Positions 44,364 through 53,498 of a stretch of 64,000 nucleotides of DNA are shown here, in pieces. Position 1 is the stretch's first letter; each line of letters starts with the position of its first letter. The stretch spans positions 1 through 64,000 of the forward strand of contig JAMPAG010000002.1 in NCBI GenBank assembly GCA_023667365.1, read 5' to 3'. The notes beneath the pieces are model-generated. The model was not told the origin of the DNA, made no database searches, and was given only the letters and a program-made list of their open reading frames with translations. Both the position numbers and the translations under genes were made by a program. Source of the DNA: a bacterium (GTDB taxonomy: Bacteria; Bacillota; Clostridia; Lachnospirales; Lachnospiraceae).

Positions 44364-46124
44364 TTATTTCATCCGATCCGCCATCGTATAAAATTCATAA
44401 TACATGCCATGAAGCGCCATCAGGGATTCATGATTTCCCTCTTCCACAATGCCGTCTTCCGTCAAAACAAGAATGCGGTCAGAGTTTTTGATGCTGGAGA
44501 GCCGGTGCGCGATCGTGATCGTCGTTCTGCCCTCGGAAAGCCGGTTCAAGGATTTTGCAACCGCAAATTCGCTCTCATTGTCAAGCGCGGAGGTTGCCTC
44601 GTCTAAGATCATGATGGGCGGGTTTTTCAGAAAGACGCGCGCGATGCTGATGCGCTGTTTCTGACCGCCGGAAAGCTTCACGCCGCGCTCACCGACATAC
44701 GTGTCATAACCATCCTTCAATTCGCTGATAAATTCATGCGCGCCTGCCTGTCTGGCGGCCTCAATCGCCTCCTCGCGGGAAGCGTCCGGCGCGCCGTAAA
44801 GAATATTTTCCATCACCGTTCCGGAAAACAGGTAGACGTCCTGCTGTACGATCCCGATATTTCCGCGCAGACTTTTTAAGGTATAGTGCTTAATGTCCGT
44901 GCCGTCGATCAGAATGGTTCCCTCCGTCACGTCGTAAAAGCGCGGGATCAGGTTGCAGAGCGTTGTCTTGCCGCCGCCCGACGGACCGACAATGGCAAGC
45001 TTTTCACCCGGATGGACGCATAAGTTTAAGTTGCGGAATACTTTATTGTGATCGTCGGGATACTCAAAGGAAACATGGTCGAATGTGATCTCGCCCTGCG
45101 GTTTTGGCATCGCGACCGCATCCGGCTCGTCAAAAATCTCAATGTCGGCGTCCATGATCTGCAAAAAGCGCTCAATTCCGGTCATGCCGCGCTGAAACTG
45201 TTCCGCAAATTCAATGATCCGGCGGATCGTGGCAATGAGCGTCGAGACATACATTGTATAAGCAACCAGATCGCCCGCCGTAATCAGACCTTTGTTTAGG
45301 AACAATCCGCCGCCTAAAATGACAATGAGATACATGAGTCCGTCAAACGCCCGCGTGGATGTGCCGAACGCCGCCATATATTTGTAGGTTTCTTCTTTGA
45401 TCTCTAAGAATTTCTGATTGCCGGTCTCGAATTTGGCGCATTCCATCTCTTCGTTCGTAAAGGCTTTGACAACCTTTTGTCCGAGCAGGCTGTCCTCGAT
45501 GCTCGCGTTTAATTCACCGATCTGGACGCGCTGTTTGGCGAATGCACGCCTGCTGCGCCGGTTGAGTTTGATACAGACGAACGCCATGACGGGAACAATG
45601 ACAAATACCATCAAGGTCAGCGGGATATTTACGGCGGCCAATATGATAAAGGCGACGACCGCCTTGATCCCCGCGATAAAAAATTCTTCGGGACAATGAT
45701 GCGCAAACTCCGTCACGTCAAAGAGGTCGTTGGTGATACGTCCCATGATCTGTCCGACTTTCGTATTATTATAGTAGGTATTGGAAAGCTGCTGTAAATG
45801 GCTGTATGCGTCGCGCCGCATGTCTGTTTCCATTTTTGCACCCATGACATGTCCCGTATCCGCCATATAATAGTTGGCGAGACAGTCGATCACCTTGAGC
45901 ACAAGATATAAAAGGCTCATTCTTCCGATCAGTGCAAACGTAAGACTTGCCGCACTTTTCAGTCCCGTGTTGGTGATCTGCCGGATGATCATAGGCAGCA
46001 CCAGCTCGCAGATCGTCGTGAGCGATGCGCAGAATAAATCCGTGATCATGACGAGCTTATGTTTTTTATAATAAGGAAGAAACCGCTTCAGCAGTTCTCC
46101 CGTGCGATATTCACGATTGTTCAT
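44364..46124 (-). CDS. ABC exporter (fused membrane and ATPase domains)
   Basis: A 586-residue type IV ABC exporter. Six membrane helices span 1-310; coupling-helix segments such as YNNTKVGQIMGRITNDLFDV are visible. The ATPase has Walker A VGPSGGGKTTLCNLIPRFY, signature KLSGGQKQRISIARVFL, Walker B PIMILDEATSALDNESEF and IAHRLSS. All catalytic residues are intact, so it can act as a homodimer. It resembles MsbA/BmrA-like multidrug or lipid exporters. A small membrane protein gene follows 14 bases later. Confidence 0.93.
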   Translation of the reverse strand: MNNREYRTGELLKRFLPYYKKHKLVMITDLFCASLTTICELVLPMIIRQITNTGLKSAASLTFALIGRMSLLYLVLKVIDCLANYYMADTGHVMGAKMETDMRRDAYSHLQQLSNTYYNNTKVGQIMGRITNDLFDVTEFAHHCPEEFFIAGIKAVVAFIILAAVNIPLTLMVFVIVPVMAFVCIKLNRRSRRAFAKQRVQIGELNASIEDSLLGQKVVKAFTNEEMECAKFETGNQKFLEIKEETYKYMAAFGTSTRAFDGLMYLIVILGGGLFLNKGLITAGDLVAYTMYVSTLIATIRRIIEFAEQFQRGMTGIERFLQIMDADIEIFDEPDAVAMPKPQGEITFDHVSFEYPDDHNKVFRNLNLCVHPGEKLAIVGPSGGGKTTLCNLIPRFYDVTEGTILIDGTDIKHYTLKSLRGNIGIVQQDVYLFSGTVMENILYGAPDASREEAIEAARQAGAHEFISELKDGYDTYVGERGVKLSGGQKQRISIARVFLKNPPIMILDEATSALDNESEFAVAKSLNRLSEGRTTITIAHRLSSIKNSDRILVLTEDGIVEEGNHESLMALHGMYYEFYTMADRMK

Positions 46125-46233
46125 GGTGTTCTCCTTTTGCTTCGGTTGTTTTCGGCAATGGTAAAACGCATGGGAAAACGGTTATGATGCAATTTGCCAC
46201 TGTCTTTGCCGGTTTTCATCGGTTGCCAAGGGT

Positions 46234-47559
46234 TCAGCCCCGCTTCCACGCTTTGATTTCTGCGAGGCGTTTTGCGACGGCGGCCTCCTGCCCCTGTGAG
46301 GTCGGTTCGTAGTAGGTTCTGTCCGCAAGAACATCCGGCAGGCAGGTCATTTTCGTTAATTTTTCTTCGGTGTCATGCGCGTATTCATAGCCCTTGCCGT
46401 AATCTAAATCCGCCATCAGCTTGGTGGGTGCATTGCGGATTTGCAGCGGCACGGGCGCAGCGGGAAGTTCCCGGATGTCCTTTTTTGCCTGTTCGCAGGC
46501 GGTATAGAGCGCGTTGGACTTCGGCGCCATGGAAAGGTAGACGACCGCCTGTGTCAGATTGACGTCGCATTCGGGCATACCGTTAAAGTGGCACGCCTGA
46601 TAGACGGAAACGGCAAGCGGAAGCGCCTGCGGATCCGCCATACCGACGTCCTCGCTTGCAAAGCGGATGAGCCGTCTTGCAATATAGAGCGGTTCCTCGC
46701 CGCCGTCAAGCATCCGGCAGAGCCAGTAGACAGCCGCGTCGGGATCGCTGTTACGCATAGATTTATGCAGGGCGGAAATCATGTTATAATGCTCTTCGCC
46801 GTTTTTATCATATAAAAGAGAACGCTTTGTGATGCATTGGGAGAGTCCTTCGTCCGTCACCGTGATCTTTTCGGCGCTCATCTCTCCATTTAGGACGGCG
46901 GTTTCCAATGTGTTCAGCGCCGTCCGCGCGTCGCCGTTCGCAAACCTTGCGATCGCCAGAAGCTGCGCGTCGGAAATCTCCACGCGCGCGTTTCCGTAAC
47001 CGAGCGGATTGTGAAGCGCACGTTTCAGCATGCAGACGAGGTCGTCCTCCTCCAATGCCTTCAGGACAAAGACGCGGCAGCGGGACAAGAGAGCGGCGTT
47101 GATCTCAAAGGACGGGTTTTCCGTCGTTGCGCCGATCAAAATAATGCTCCCCTTTTCCACATACGGCAAAAAAGCATCCTGCTGCGCTTTATTAAAACGG
47201 TGGATCTCGTCTACAAACAACACGGTGCGCACGCCCATATGACGGCTGTTCTCGGCGCGCGCCATCACTTCCTTGATCTCTTTGATGCCGCTTGTCACGG
47301 CGCTGAAATCCACAAAGTCCGCCTTTGTTTTGCCCGCGAGAATGCGTGCGAGCGTCGTCTTGCCGACGCCGGGCGGTCCCCAGAAGATCATGGAGGAAAC
47401 CTGGTCGTTGTCAATGAGCCGGCGGAGCATTTTTCCTTCGCCGAGCAGATGCGTCTGACCGACGTATTCTTCCAGCGTCTGCGGGCGCAGTCTGCTTGCT
47501 AACGGGGTATATGCCCCCGCGTTTCCTGTTCCTATATCAAATAAGGAAAGCTGTTCCAT
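46234..47559 (-). CDS. rarA: Replication-associated recombination protein RarA (MgsA)
   Basis: A 441-residue AAA+ ATPase that acts at stalled replication forks. Walker A is GPPGVGKTT (61-69), Walker B VLFVDEIHRF (113-122), and sensor 1 is ATTENPSFEI. The C-terminal half has the RarA-specific NMISALHKSMRNSDPDAAVYWL and RLIRFASEDVGMADP. The N-terminus MEQLSLFD contains QLSLF, the beta-clamp-binding motif, at DNA 47539-47553. It is apparently a single gene. Confidence 0.96.
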   Translation of the reverse strand: MEQLSLFDIGTGNAGAYTPLASRLRPQTLEEYVGQTHLLGEGKMLRRLIDNDQVSSMIFWGPPGVGKTTLARILAGKTKADFVDFSAVTSGIKEIKEVMARAENSRHMGVRTVLFVDEIHRFNKAQQDAFLPYVEKGSIILIGATTENPSFEINAALLSRCRVFVLKALEEDDLVCMLKRALHNPLGYGNARVEISDAQLLAIARFANGDARTALNTLETAVLNGEMSAEKITVTDEGLSQCITKRSLLYDKNGEEHYNMISALHKSMRNSDPDAAVYWLCRMLDGGEEPLYIARRLIRFASEDVGMADPQALPLAVSVYQACHFNGMPECDVNLTQAVVYLSMAPKSNALYTACEQAKKDIRELPAAPVPLQIRNAPTKLMADLDYGKGYEYAHDTEEKLTKMTCLPDVLADRTYYEPTSQGQEAAVAKRLAEIKAWKRG

Positions 47560-47873
47560 TGGATGACACTGCTCCTTTTCGATTTCTCATTCAGCAGACA
47601 ACGGCATCATATCATTGCCTGTACTACTTGATGCAACGGGTGCATTTCGTAAGAATCCGGATTTGGTACTTATCTAAGAAGCATATCACATTTGCCTTGA
47701 TTTTGCGACGGATTTGTGCGGATTTCCGCAAAAAATGCCTGCGGCGTGCGGGCAGAAAAGCAAAAGATATGGAAAAGCGGAGGAAATTATGCTAAAATTC
47801 ATCATAAGATTTTGCTGAAAGAGCAGCAATCGGATACCTATCCCGAATAGAGGAATAACAATGGGGGATCATC
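47560..47873. other. Intergenic region, rarA to YkgJ gene
   Basis: 314 bp between divergent genes. I see no conserved gene. Before the YkgJ gene there is a nine-codon open frame (ATG at 47789, preceded by GGAGG, peptide MLKFIIRFC) and a TTGCTG/CAGCAA hairpin overlapping its end. Together they could be a leader-peptide arrangement, but this is weak. Confidence 0.35.
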
Positions 47874-48548
47874 ATGAACGCAGAGGAAAACTTGAAACGA
47901 ATTTCGGACGGCAGGCTCTATGGCATTCATGATATGGCAAAGGTCGGCTGCCACGACTGCGCGGGCTGTTCCCGCTGCTGCCGCGGCATGGGCGAGTCCG
48001 TTGTGCTTGATCCGTATGACGCGTATCAATTGACGAAACACTTAGGGCAGACGTTTGAGCAGCTCCTCTCTTCATGCGTGGAACTTCATGTGGCGGACGG
48101 GCTGATCGTGCCGAATCTTGTCATGCGCGCCGATACGGACGCGTGTACGTTTCTCGATGAAAACGGACGCTGCCGCATTCATGCGTTCCGCCCCGGATTG
48201 TGCCGCATTTTTCCGCTTGGACGCAATTATGAGGGCGGGACGCTTACTTATTTTGTGTTAAAAGAAGAATGTCCGATGCCGAACAAAACCAAGGTAAAGA
48301 TCGAGAAGTGGCTGGATACGCCGGATTTACAGGAAAAGCAGGCGTTTCTGACCGCATGGCACGCATTACTCAAACGCGTCCGCAGAGTGATCGCAGAGGG
48401 CGGGGACGATAAGGCGCGCGCCGCCAATGTCGCGCTTTTGCAGACTTTTTATTTCAAGCCCTATCGCGCAACGGGAGAATCGGCGGCACATGAATTTTAT
48501 GAAGAATTTTATGAGCGGCTTGCTACGAAATATCCCCATTGCGGGTAA
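47874..48548 (+). CDS. YkgJ-family Fe-S cluster protein
   Basis: A 224-residue protein. The cysteine cluster C26-x2-C29-x2-C32-x2-C35-C36 (HDCAGCSRCCRGMG) and the later CRIHAFRPGLCRIFPLG block define the YkgJ/UPF0153 family, thought to bind an iron-sulfur or zinc site. The biochemical role is unknown. No membrane segments. Its end overlaps a broken XRE gene on the other strand by 26 bases. Confidence 0.88.
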   Translation: MNAEENLKRISDGRLYGIHDMAKVGCHDCAGCSRCCRGMGESVVLDPYDAYQLTKHLGQTFEQLLSSCVELHVADGLIVPNLVMRADTDACTFLDENGRCRIHAFRPGLCRIFPLGRNYEGGTLTYFVLKEECPMPNKTKVKIEKWLDTPDLQEKQAFLTAWHALLKRVRRVIAEGGDDKARAANVALLQTFYFKPYRATGESAAHEFYEEFYERLATKYPHCG

Positions 48549-48758
48549 CGGAGCCGCCCGCATTGACCGTGCCATTCGTATTACCCTTGCAGGAAATGTC
48601 ACCGCCGGCGGAAGCGTTGCCGTTAATATCGCCGTTACAGGTGATACTGTAGTCCATTTGCTGACCGCCTGCGTCGTGATGCCGAGCTGTTCGGCGAGTT
48701 GTTCCTGACTAAGCTGTTTTTGTTTCCGATATAACATCAGTTGAATCTCCGAAAACAA
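48523..48758 (-). pseudogene. Broken XRE regulator with beta-roll C-terminus
   Basis: The first part reads a good helix-turn-helix (EIQLMLYRKQKQLSQEQLAE, GITTQAVSKW). Right after KW the frame changes. In another frame 43 codons follow with a regular pattern of glycine-rich repeats: GDINGNASAGGDISC, GTVNAGGSVTRNGDIS, then TAG at 48523. Proteins with an XRE domain followed by such repeats are common in Clostridia, so this looks like one gene after a deletion plus frameshift. Start: TTG at 48758, or ATG seven codons on with GGAG. A neighbouring intact XRE gene may be its relative. Confidence 0.7.
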
Positions 48759-48760
48759 AA

Positions 48761-48777
48761 ATCAACCAATAGTTGAT
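48761..48777. promoter_or_regulatory. Inverted repeat, candidate XRE operator
   Basis: ATCAAC-N5-GTTGAT lies just upstream of the broken XRE gene. TCAACC-type half-sites recur upstream of the intact XRE gene (49761-49766, 49791-49796) and GTTGAA at 49730-49735, suggesting a shared operator motif. Confidence 0.45.
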
Positions 48778-48791
48778 GCCATAAAGGGCGC

Positions 48792-49691
48792 TCAATCGCG
48801 GTCTTTTTTTCCCGAATCCGGCGTATTTCGGTAGGTCGCGTTCGAAAAAAGTGGTTTGGTGCGGTGAAAAGAGCAGAAACAAAAATAGTAAGCCGGATTT
48901 AAGAGCGCATGTGCAAACGTCATGAAAGCAACAAAATGATGACCAGCAGTATAAACATAAATAGGTTCCTTTTTTTCACCAATATCCAGAGTCCTTTTGC
49001 TAATCAGGGAGACCGATAAAAGCTTTTGGATGATCTCTTTTGCATGGGCAGTCTCTATGGAAAGCGCATAGGCGAGCGTCTGTTCCGTAAAGAAAAGTGC
49101 CGCATATTCGGAAGAGGTCTGACCGTCGTTCGTTTCCGCCAAAAAGTATAGCGCGCGCAATGCGTCCGGAAAAGCAAGAATTTCAAAAAGCTCCACATAA
49201 CGTTTATCATAAGCAAGAAAGCCGTCATAACCGTTTTCCGGTTCCTGCAGCAGGAGAAAATACGGCAGGGAACCATTTACCCTTGCCTGCAAAACGCCGT
49301 TGTTATTGATAATCTGCACATATTGATCGCGCGTTTCCTGCGGATCTTGGTCCGGGAGCGGATCAAAATGCAGACGATTCATAAACACCTGACAGATCAT
49401 CCAGCAGAGATCAAAGGCGCGCTGGGTTCGTTCTTCCGGTGGGAAGGATAAAAGATATTGTAGGATCTGATCGAACGGCCCGGACGTATCCTGTCCCCTG
49501 CCGAACAATGCGTCGATGGACACGTCCAGACTGTCTGCGATAGCGGAAAGAAGCGGCGTGTCGGGAAATCCGTTCTGTTCCCATTTACTGACCGCCTGCG
49601 CGGATACGCCGACCGCATCGGCGAGCTGTTCCTGTGTCCAACCCTTTTGCTTGCGCAGTCTGCGCAGATTTGCGTTAAAATCCTGTTCCAT
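48792..49691 (-). CDS. XRE-family transcriptional regulator
   Basis: A 299-residue protein. Residues 5-62 are an XRE helix-turn-helix (NLRRLRKQKGWTQEQLADAV, VSAQAVSKWEQNGFPDTPL). The remainder, about 230 residues, is a mostly alpha-helical domain I do not recognise, with an ArsR-like stretch near 205-245 (ETAHAKEIIQKLLSVSLISK). AAAGGAGG lies eight bases before the ATG. Downstream of it is a related broken gene. No obvious target operon apart from TCAAC-type repeats in its own upstream region. Confidence 0.82.
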   Translation of the reverse strand: MEQDFNANLRRLRKQKGWTQEQLADAVGVSAQAVSKWEQNGFPDTPLLSAIADSLDVSIDALFGRGQDTSGPFDQILQYLLSFPPEERTQRAFDLCWMICQVFMNRLHFDPLPDQDPQETRDQYVQIINNNGVLQARVNGSLPYFLLLQEPENGYDGFLAYDKRYVELFEILAFPDALRALYFLAETNDGQTSSEYAALFFTEQTLAYALSIETAHAKEIIQKLLSVSLISKRTLDIGEKKEPIYVYTAGHHFVAFMTFAHALLNPAYYFCFCSFHRTKPLFSNATYRNTPDSGKKDRD

Positions 49692-49966
49692 TTGTCATTC
49701 CTCCTTTTTTTACCATAGCACAAACAAAAGTTGAATAAAAGGGAAATATATTTGGAAAAATCAACCGCTGTATGCGAAAAGAGCAATATTTCAACCGTGG
49801 GCTGAGTGCCGGCAGTGATAAGGGCAAAAAGGCTTTGCCGTGTATCGGGATATATGATAAAGTGGATTCCATACAAGAGTGATACGCGGAGACGTTGGAG
49901 ATTGCAGACTTTTTTTGTTGAAAAGGGCAGAAACTGACAGACGCAAAGAGAAAGGAACGGCACATT

Positions 49967-50662
49967 ATGAGATACGATACGGTTCTTTGGGACATTGACA
50001 ATACGCTGCTTGATTTTACAGCGGCGCAGCGCCGGGGAATCATAGAAAGCATGAAACGCTTCGGCAGACATGCGGATGATGCGCAGGTTGCGGTCTATGC
50101 CCGTATCAACCAGAAATATTGGGAAATGCTGGAGCGCGGCGAGGTGACGAAGGAACAGTTGGAAGCGGGACGGTTTCGCGAGTTTTTGGCTGCGGTCGGC
50201 GCGGAGGACGTCGATGTGCAGGAACTCAACGAGATTTATAAAGAGCAGCTTGCCTATGAGCCGGTGCTGATCGGGGGCGCGCAGGAAATCTGTGCGGCGC
50301 TGCGGGAAATGGGCGTGCGGCAGTATGCGGTGACAAACGGGGACCCGTTTACCCAGCGCCATAAGATTGAGCTGTCCGCACTGAACGGCTATTTTGAGGA
50401 GCTGTTCATTTCCGAGGAGCTTGGCGCTGTAAAGCCGAAAAAAGAATTTTTTGAAAAAGCGGCAGCGCAAATCCCGCATTACTGCGCGGAGCGCACCCTT
50501 ATCATAGGGGATTCGCTCACGAGCGACATGCGGGGCGGTATGAATGCGGGCATTGACCGCTGCTGGTATAATCCCATGCGCGTTCCGTGTACGGCGGATT
50601 TCCCGATTCAGTATGAGATTGCGCGTTTAGAAGACGCGGCGGAAATCATTCGGGAAAAATAA
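49967..50662 (+). CDS. YjjG-type HAD phosphatase
   Basis: A 231-residue HAD-superfamily hydrolase. Motif I is LWDIDNTLLDF with Asp9 and Asp11, motif II VTNGDP, motif III Lys in GAVKPKKEFF and motif IV IIGDSLTSDMRGG. The overall match is to the YjjG/YfnB family, which hydrolyses pyrimidine nucleoside monophosphates including non-canonical ones. The 275-bp upstream region also carries the XRE gene's control sequences. Convergent with the histidine kinase gene at 50684. Confidence 0.9.
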   Translation: MRYDTVLWDIDNTLLDFTAAQRRGIIESMKRFGRHADDAQVAVYARINQKYWEMLERGEVTKEQLEAGRFREFLAAVGAEDVDVQELNEIYKEQLAYEPVLIGGAQEICAALREMGVRQYAVTNGDPFTQRHKIELSALNGYFEELFISEELGAVKPKKEFFEKAAAQIPHYCAERTLIIGDSLTSDMRGGMNAGIDRCWYNPMRVPCTADFPIQYEIARLEDAAEIIREK

Positions 50663-50683
50663 GCAGAAAAGGAAGAATATTCC

Positions 50684-51586
50684 TTATGCATCCGCCGCAA
50701 ACACGATGATAATGTCCAGTATACCGTCTGCATAGGAAGCGCTCATAGAGCCGCCCATATTCTCCGCAAGCGTGCGCGCGATCGAAAGACCGAGTCCGGT
50801 CGCCCCCTGCGGGCGGGCGCTTTCCACCGTATAAAAGCGGTCGAAGAGTTTGGCGGTGGAGAGCGCGTCCAATCCGGGCGCAGGATTGCGAAAATGCAGT
50901 TCCCCGCTTTCCGTAAGGACGATGCGGAGATCGCCGGCGCTGTATTTGAGGGCATTTGAGATCACATTCGAAAAAATGCGCATGAGCGCCTGTTTGTTCA
51001 GCGTGCGGACGATCTGCTGTTCGGGAATCTGAATGTCCGGTTCGATACCGGCTTTTTTTAACGCCGCGTAATAGCCGGCAATGCTTTCTTCCAGCGCGCT
51101 GTTTAAGGAGAGCGGTTCGCGCTCATAATAGGAGTCCACGGAAAGAAGAATGGAGTAGCGGAACAGCTCTTCCGTAAGATGCTTTAACGCCGCAACCCGG
51201 TTGTCAATGATGGAAAGATATTCTTTCACGGCAGGGGAAGCGGGCTCTTTTGCGAGCAGATCCATGTAACCGCAGATCGCGGTCAGCGGCGTGCGCAGGT
51301 CATGGGAAATATTGGTGACGGCGTTTTTTAACTCATGGTCGCCGTGCGTATAGCGCAGATATTCTTTTCGTAAAAGATGAAGCTGCCTGTCCATATCCGC
51401 CGCGAGCAGCCGCATGCGGCGGTCGCGGACGGAAAGATCAATCCCGACATTCGTGTCTGCGCCGATGCGCGCGGCAAACTCCTGCCTGAGCTCATCCGCC
51501 GCCCGGTGAAGAGCGGCGATTTTCAGCGCAAGCAGGAGGACACAGCAAGCCAGTACGATACAAAGCACAATCAGAAAAGAGATCAT
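50684..51586 (-). CDS. Sensor histidine kinase
   Basis: A 300-residue kinase. A single N-terminal helix (4-26) is followed directly by a linker and the HisKA domain, with His95 in NISHDLRTPL. HATPase blocks are NVISNALKYS and GATGLGLSIA. The DxGxG (G1) box is replaced by NPAPGLDAL, a pattern common in small kinases beside BcrA-type ABC genes. There is no extracellular sensor domain, so the transporter may supply the signal. It is the last gene of the leftward cluster regulator-ATPase-permease-kinase. Confidence 0.88.
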   Translation of the reverse strand: MISFLIVLCIVLACCVLLLALKIAALHRAADELRQEFAARIGADTNVGIDLSVRDRRMRLLAADMDRQLHLLRKEYLRYTHGDHELKNAVTNISHDLRTPLTAICGYMDLLAKEPASPAVKEYLSIIDNRVAALKHLTEELFRYSILLSVDSYYEREPLSLNSALEESIAGYYAALKKAGIEPDIQIPEQQIVRTLNKQALMRIFSNVISNALKYSAGDLRIVLTESGELHFRNPAPGLDALSTAKLFDRFYTVESARPQGATGLGLSIARTLAENMGGSMSASYADGILDIIIVFAADA

Positions 51587-51640
51587 AGGCGCTCCTTGGA
51601 GAGAAAATGAATGGAAAGTTTTGTAAGAAAGATTTGCGTG

Positions 51641-52483
51641 TCAGCGCAAGTCTTTTTTCTTAAAAAAGTAAAGTCCGGCAAGCGTGACCGCGCCTGTGAT
51701 CCCGATGGAATACAGGATGCACTGACAGGGATGAGGAACATTTAAGTCGGCAATCTGTACCGCCTGACCGCCGGGGAGAAAATCATAGCAAAACGTAAGG
51801 AGCTGTCGTTTGATACCCGTCAAGTATAGGGGATTCTTTATGAGCTCGCCGGGAACAATATCCGCTGTGCCTTCAGCTGTTATCCAGTATTCATAATCAA
51901 CGTAATATTCCGGTTCTAACAGCCGCGACTGGCAATACATGCCGAAAAAGAGCAGGAGGAACGTAAGAATCATAACGGAAATTAACGCAAAAGAACGATT
52001 GTGGATCAGCATGGCAAGCAGCGTACACAATGCGGCGTAGACCGCGCAGAGCAGCAGTCCGATCAAGCCGAACAGAAAGAGCTGCGGCAGGGCGGAGGAC
52101 AGATGATCCGGCAGACCGGAAAGGGGAATGCCAACAATCAGGGTCGTCAAAATCGTAAGCAGCCAAAAAAACACCGTGGCGAAAAAGCAGGTGAGCAGAT
52201 GAGCAAGATAAACCGTCGTTCGTGATTGTCCGCAGATAAATTTATTGCGCATCGTGCCGTCATGATACTCCGTTCCGATAAACATGGCAGTCATCAGCGC
52301 TGTCATCAATCCGATCGGAGGGGTCATATTATAAAGAAGATGTATGGCTGTTGTATTATTGTAGATATTTGCCAATGCCGGAAAAATATTGAGATAGGTG
52401 GCGAAAACAGCGCATATCGCAATCGCCCAAAAAAGCTTATTCTTTTTTAACCGGATCCAATTTGCCGTTAATAATTTATGCAT
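51641..52483 (-). CDS. ABC-2 type permease
   Basis: A 280-residue permease with six hydrophobic segments. It resembles the EG-type subunits of bacitracin/lantibiotic self-protection transporters (IGTEYHDGTMRNKFICGQSR is the typical cytosolic loop). The ATG overlaps the ATPase gene's stop by eight bases. It pairs with the ATPase upstream. Only one permease gene is present, so it may homodimerise. Confidence 0.85.
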   Translation of the reverse strand: MHKLLTANWIRLKKNKLFWAIAICAVFATYLNIFPALANIYNNTTAIHLLYNMTPPIGLMTALMTAMFIGTEYHDGTMRNKFICGQSRTTVYLAHLLTCFFATVFFWLLTILTTLIVGIPLSGLPDHLSSALPQLFLFGLIGLLLCAVYAALCTLLAMLIHNRSFALISVMILTFLLLFFGMYCQSRLLEPEYYVDYEYWITAEGTADIVPGELIKNPLYLTGIKRQLLTFCYDFLPGGQAVQIADLNVPHPCQCILYSIGITGAVTLAGLYFFKKKDLR

Positions 52484-53411
52484 GTGACGCACCATCCTTT
52501 CCGTCTGTTCCGCCGCCGATCAATCGGATATAGTAGCTTTCTAAGTTTTCGTCATGCTCCTGCATCGAGAGAAGCTCGCCTCCGGCATCCTTTAGGCGCA
52601 GGACAAGTTCACTGACGGACGGCTCGCCGTAAATATCCGCTTCCGTGTCGGAGAGAATGCGGTATTCTAAGGAAAGCGCGTCAAGCACGTGGGACAGCGC
52701 GGCGGTATGGGAGACCTTTACATGAACGCACTTGCGGCACGCCGCCTCCAATTCTTCGGCGCGGATCTCTTTTACCATATGTCCCGCGTCGATAAAGCCG
52801 TAGTGTGTCGCAAGGCGGGAAAGTTCATCCAAAATATGACTGGAAATGAGCACGGTGATCTGATGCTCGCGGTTCAACTTTAAGATGAGCTCGCGGATCT
52901 CGATGATTCCTTCCGGATCCAATCCGTTGACCGGTTCGTCCAGAACAAGAAAATCGGGATCCCCGGCGAGCGCGATCGCAATGCCCAGACGCTGGCGCAT
53001 TCCTAAAGAAAAATTTTTTGCTTTTTTCGATCCGGTATCGGAAAGTCCGACCAGAGTAAGCAGCTCGTCGATGCCGTCATAAGAAGGGCGTCCGAGAATG
53101 AGATACTGCTGGCGCAGGTTTTCCCTTGCCGTCATATCCAGATAGATGGAAGGAGTCTCGACAACGGCGCCGATCCGCCTGCGCGCTTTTAAGATCAGCG
53201 GCGCGCTGTAATCGGTGTCATAGAGCGAATAGCTCCCCGAAGTCGGGGACTGTAAGCCGCAGATGATGCGGATGAGCGTTGTTTTTCCGGCGCCGTTTTT
53301 GCCGACAAAACCATAAATGGAGCCTTTGGGAACATTCATGGTGAGGTTAGAAAGCGCCTTGAAATGCCGATACTGTTTGGAGAGGGCATTTGTCTGTAAC
53401 ACATATTCCAT
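52476..53411 (-). CDS. ABC transporter ATPase (BcrA type)
   Basis: A 311-residue ATPase: Walker A GKNGAGKTTLIRIICG, signature NFSLGMRQRLGIAIALA, Walker B FLVLDEPVNGLDPEG and HILDELSRLA. LGMRQRLG is typical of BcrA/LanF-like drug and bacteriocin resistance ATPases. The C-terminal ~90 residues are the usual extension. The direct-repeat operator and -10 at 53442-53498 lie immediately upstream, pointing to control by the response regulator encoded before it. Confidence 0.92.
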   Translation of the reverse strand: MEYVLQTNALSKQYRHFKALSNLTMNVPKGSIYGFVGKNGAGKTTLIRIICGLQSPTSGSYSLYDTDYSAPLILKARRRIGAVVETPSIYLDMTARENLRQQYLILGRPSYDGIDELLTLVGLSDTGSKKAKNFSLGMRQRLGIAIALAGDPDFLVLDEPVNGLDPEGIIEIRELILKLNREHQITVLISSHILDELSRLATHYGFIDAGHMVKEIRAEELEAACRKCVHVKVSHTAALSHVLDALSLEYRILSDTEADIYGEPSVSELVLRLKDAGGELLSMQEHDENLESYYIRLIGGGTDGKDGASHA

Positions 53412-53441
53412 ATGATACCTCCTTTGTGATCTGATAAGGCT

Positions 53442-53498
53442 ATCATATTGTGTGCGGGTTAAGAAAGCGGTAAAGAAAAACGTAAAGAAAATGTTAAG
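53442..53498 (-). promoter_or_regulatory. Response-regulator operator and -10 upstream of ABC genes
   Basis: GTWAAGAAA-type units start at 53458, 53470, 53482 and 53493, spaced 12, 12 and 11 bp, roughly one helix turn apart. The nearest ends 11 bases from a -10, TATGAT (53442-53447, minus strand). No -35 consensus exists, so the regulator would activate. The repeats overlap the end of the regulator gene itself. Confidence 0.65.

Noticed and set aside
47496-47795. 99-codon plus-strand frame near rarA
   Set aside because: It overlaps the rarA start, has no ribosome binding site and no recognisable composition.
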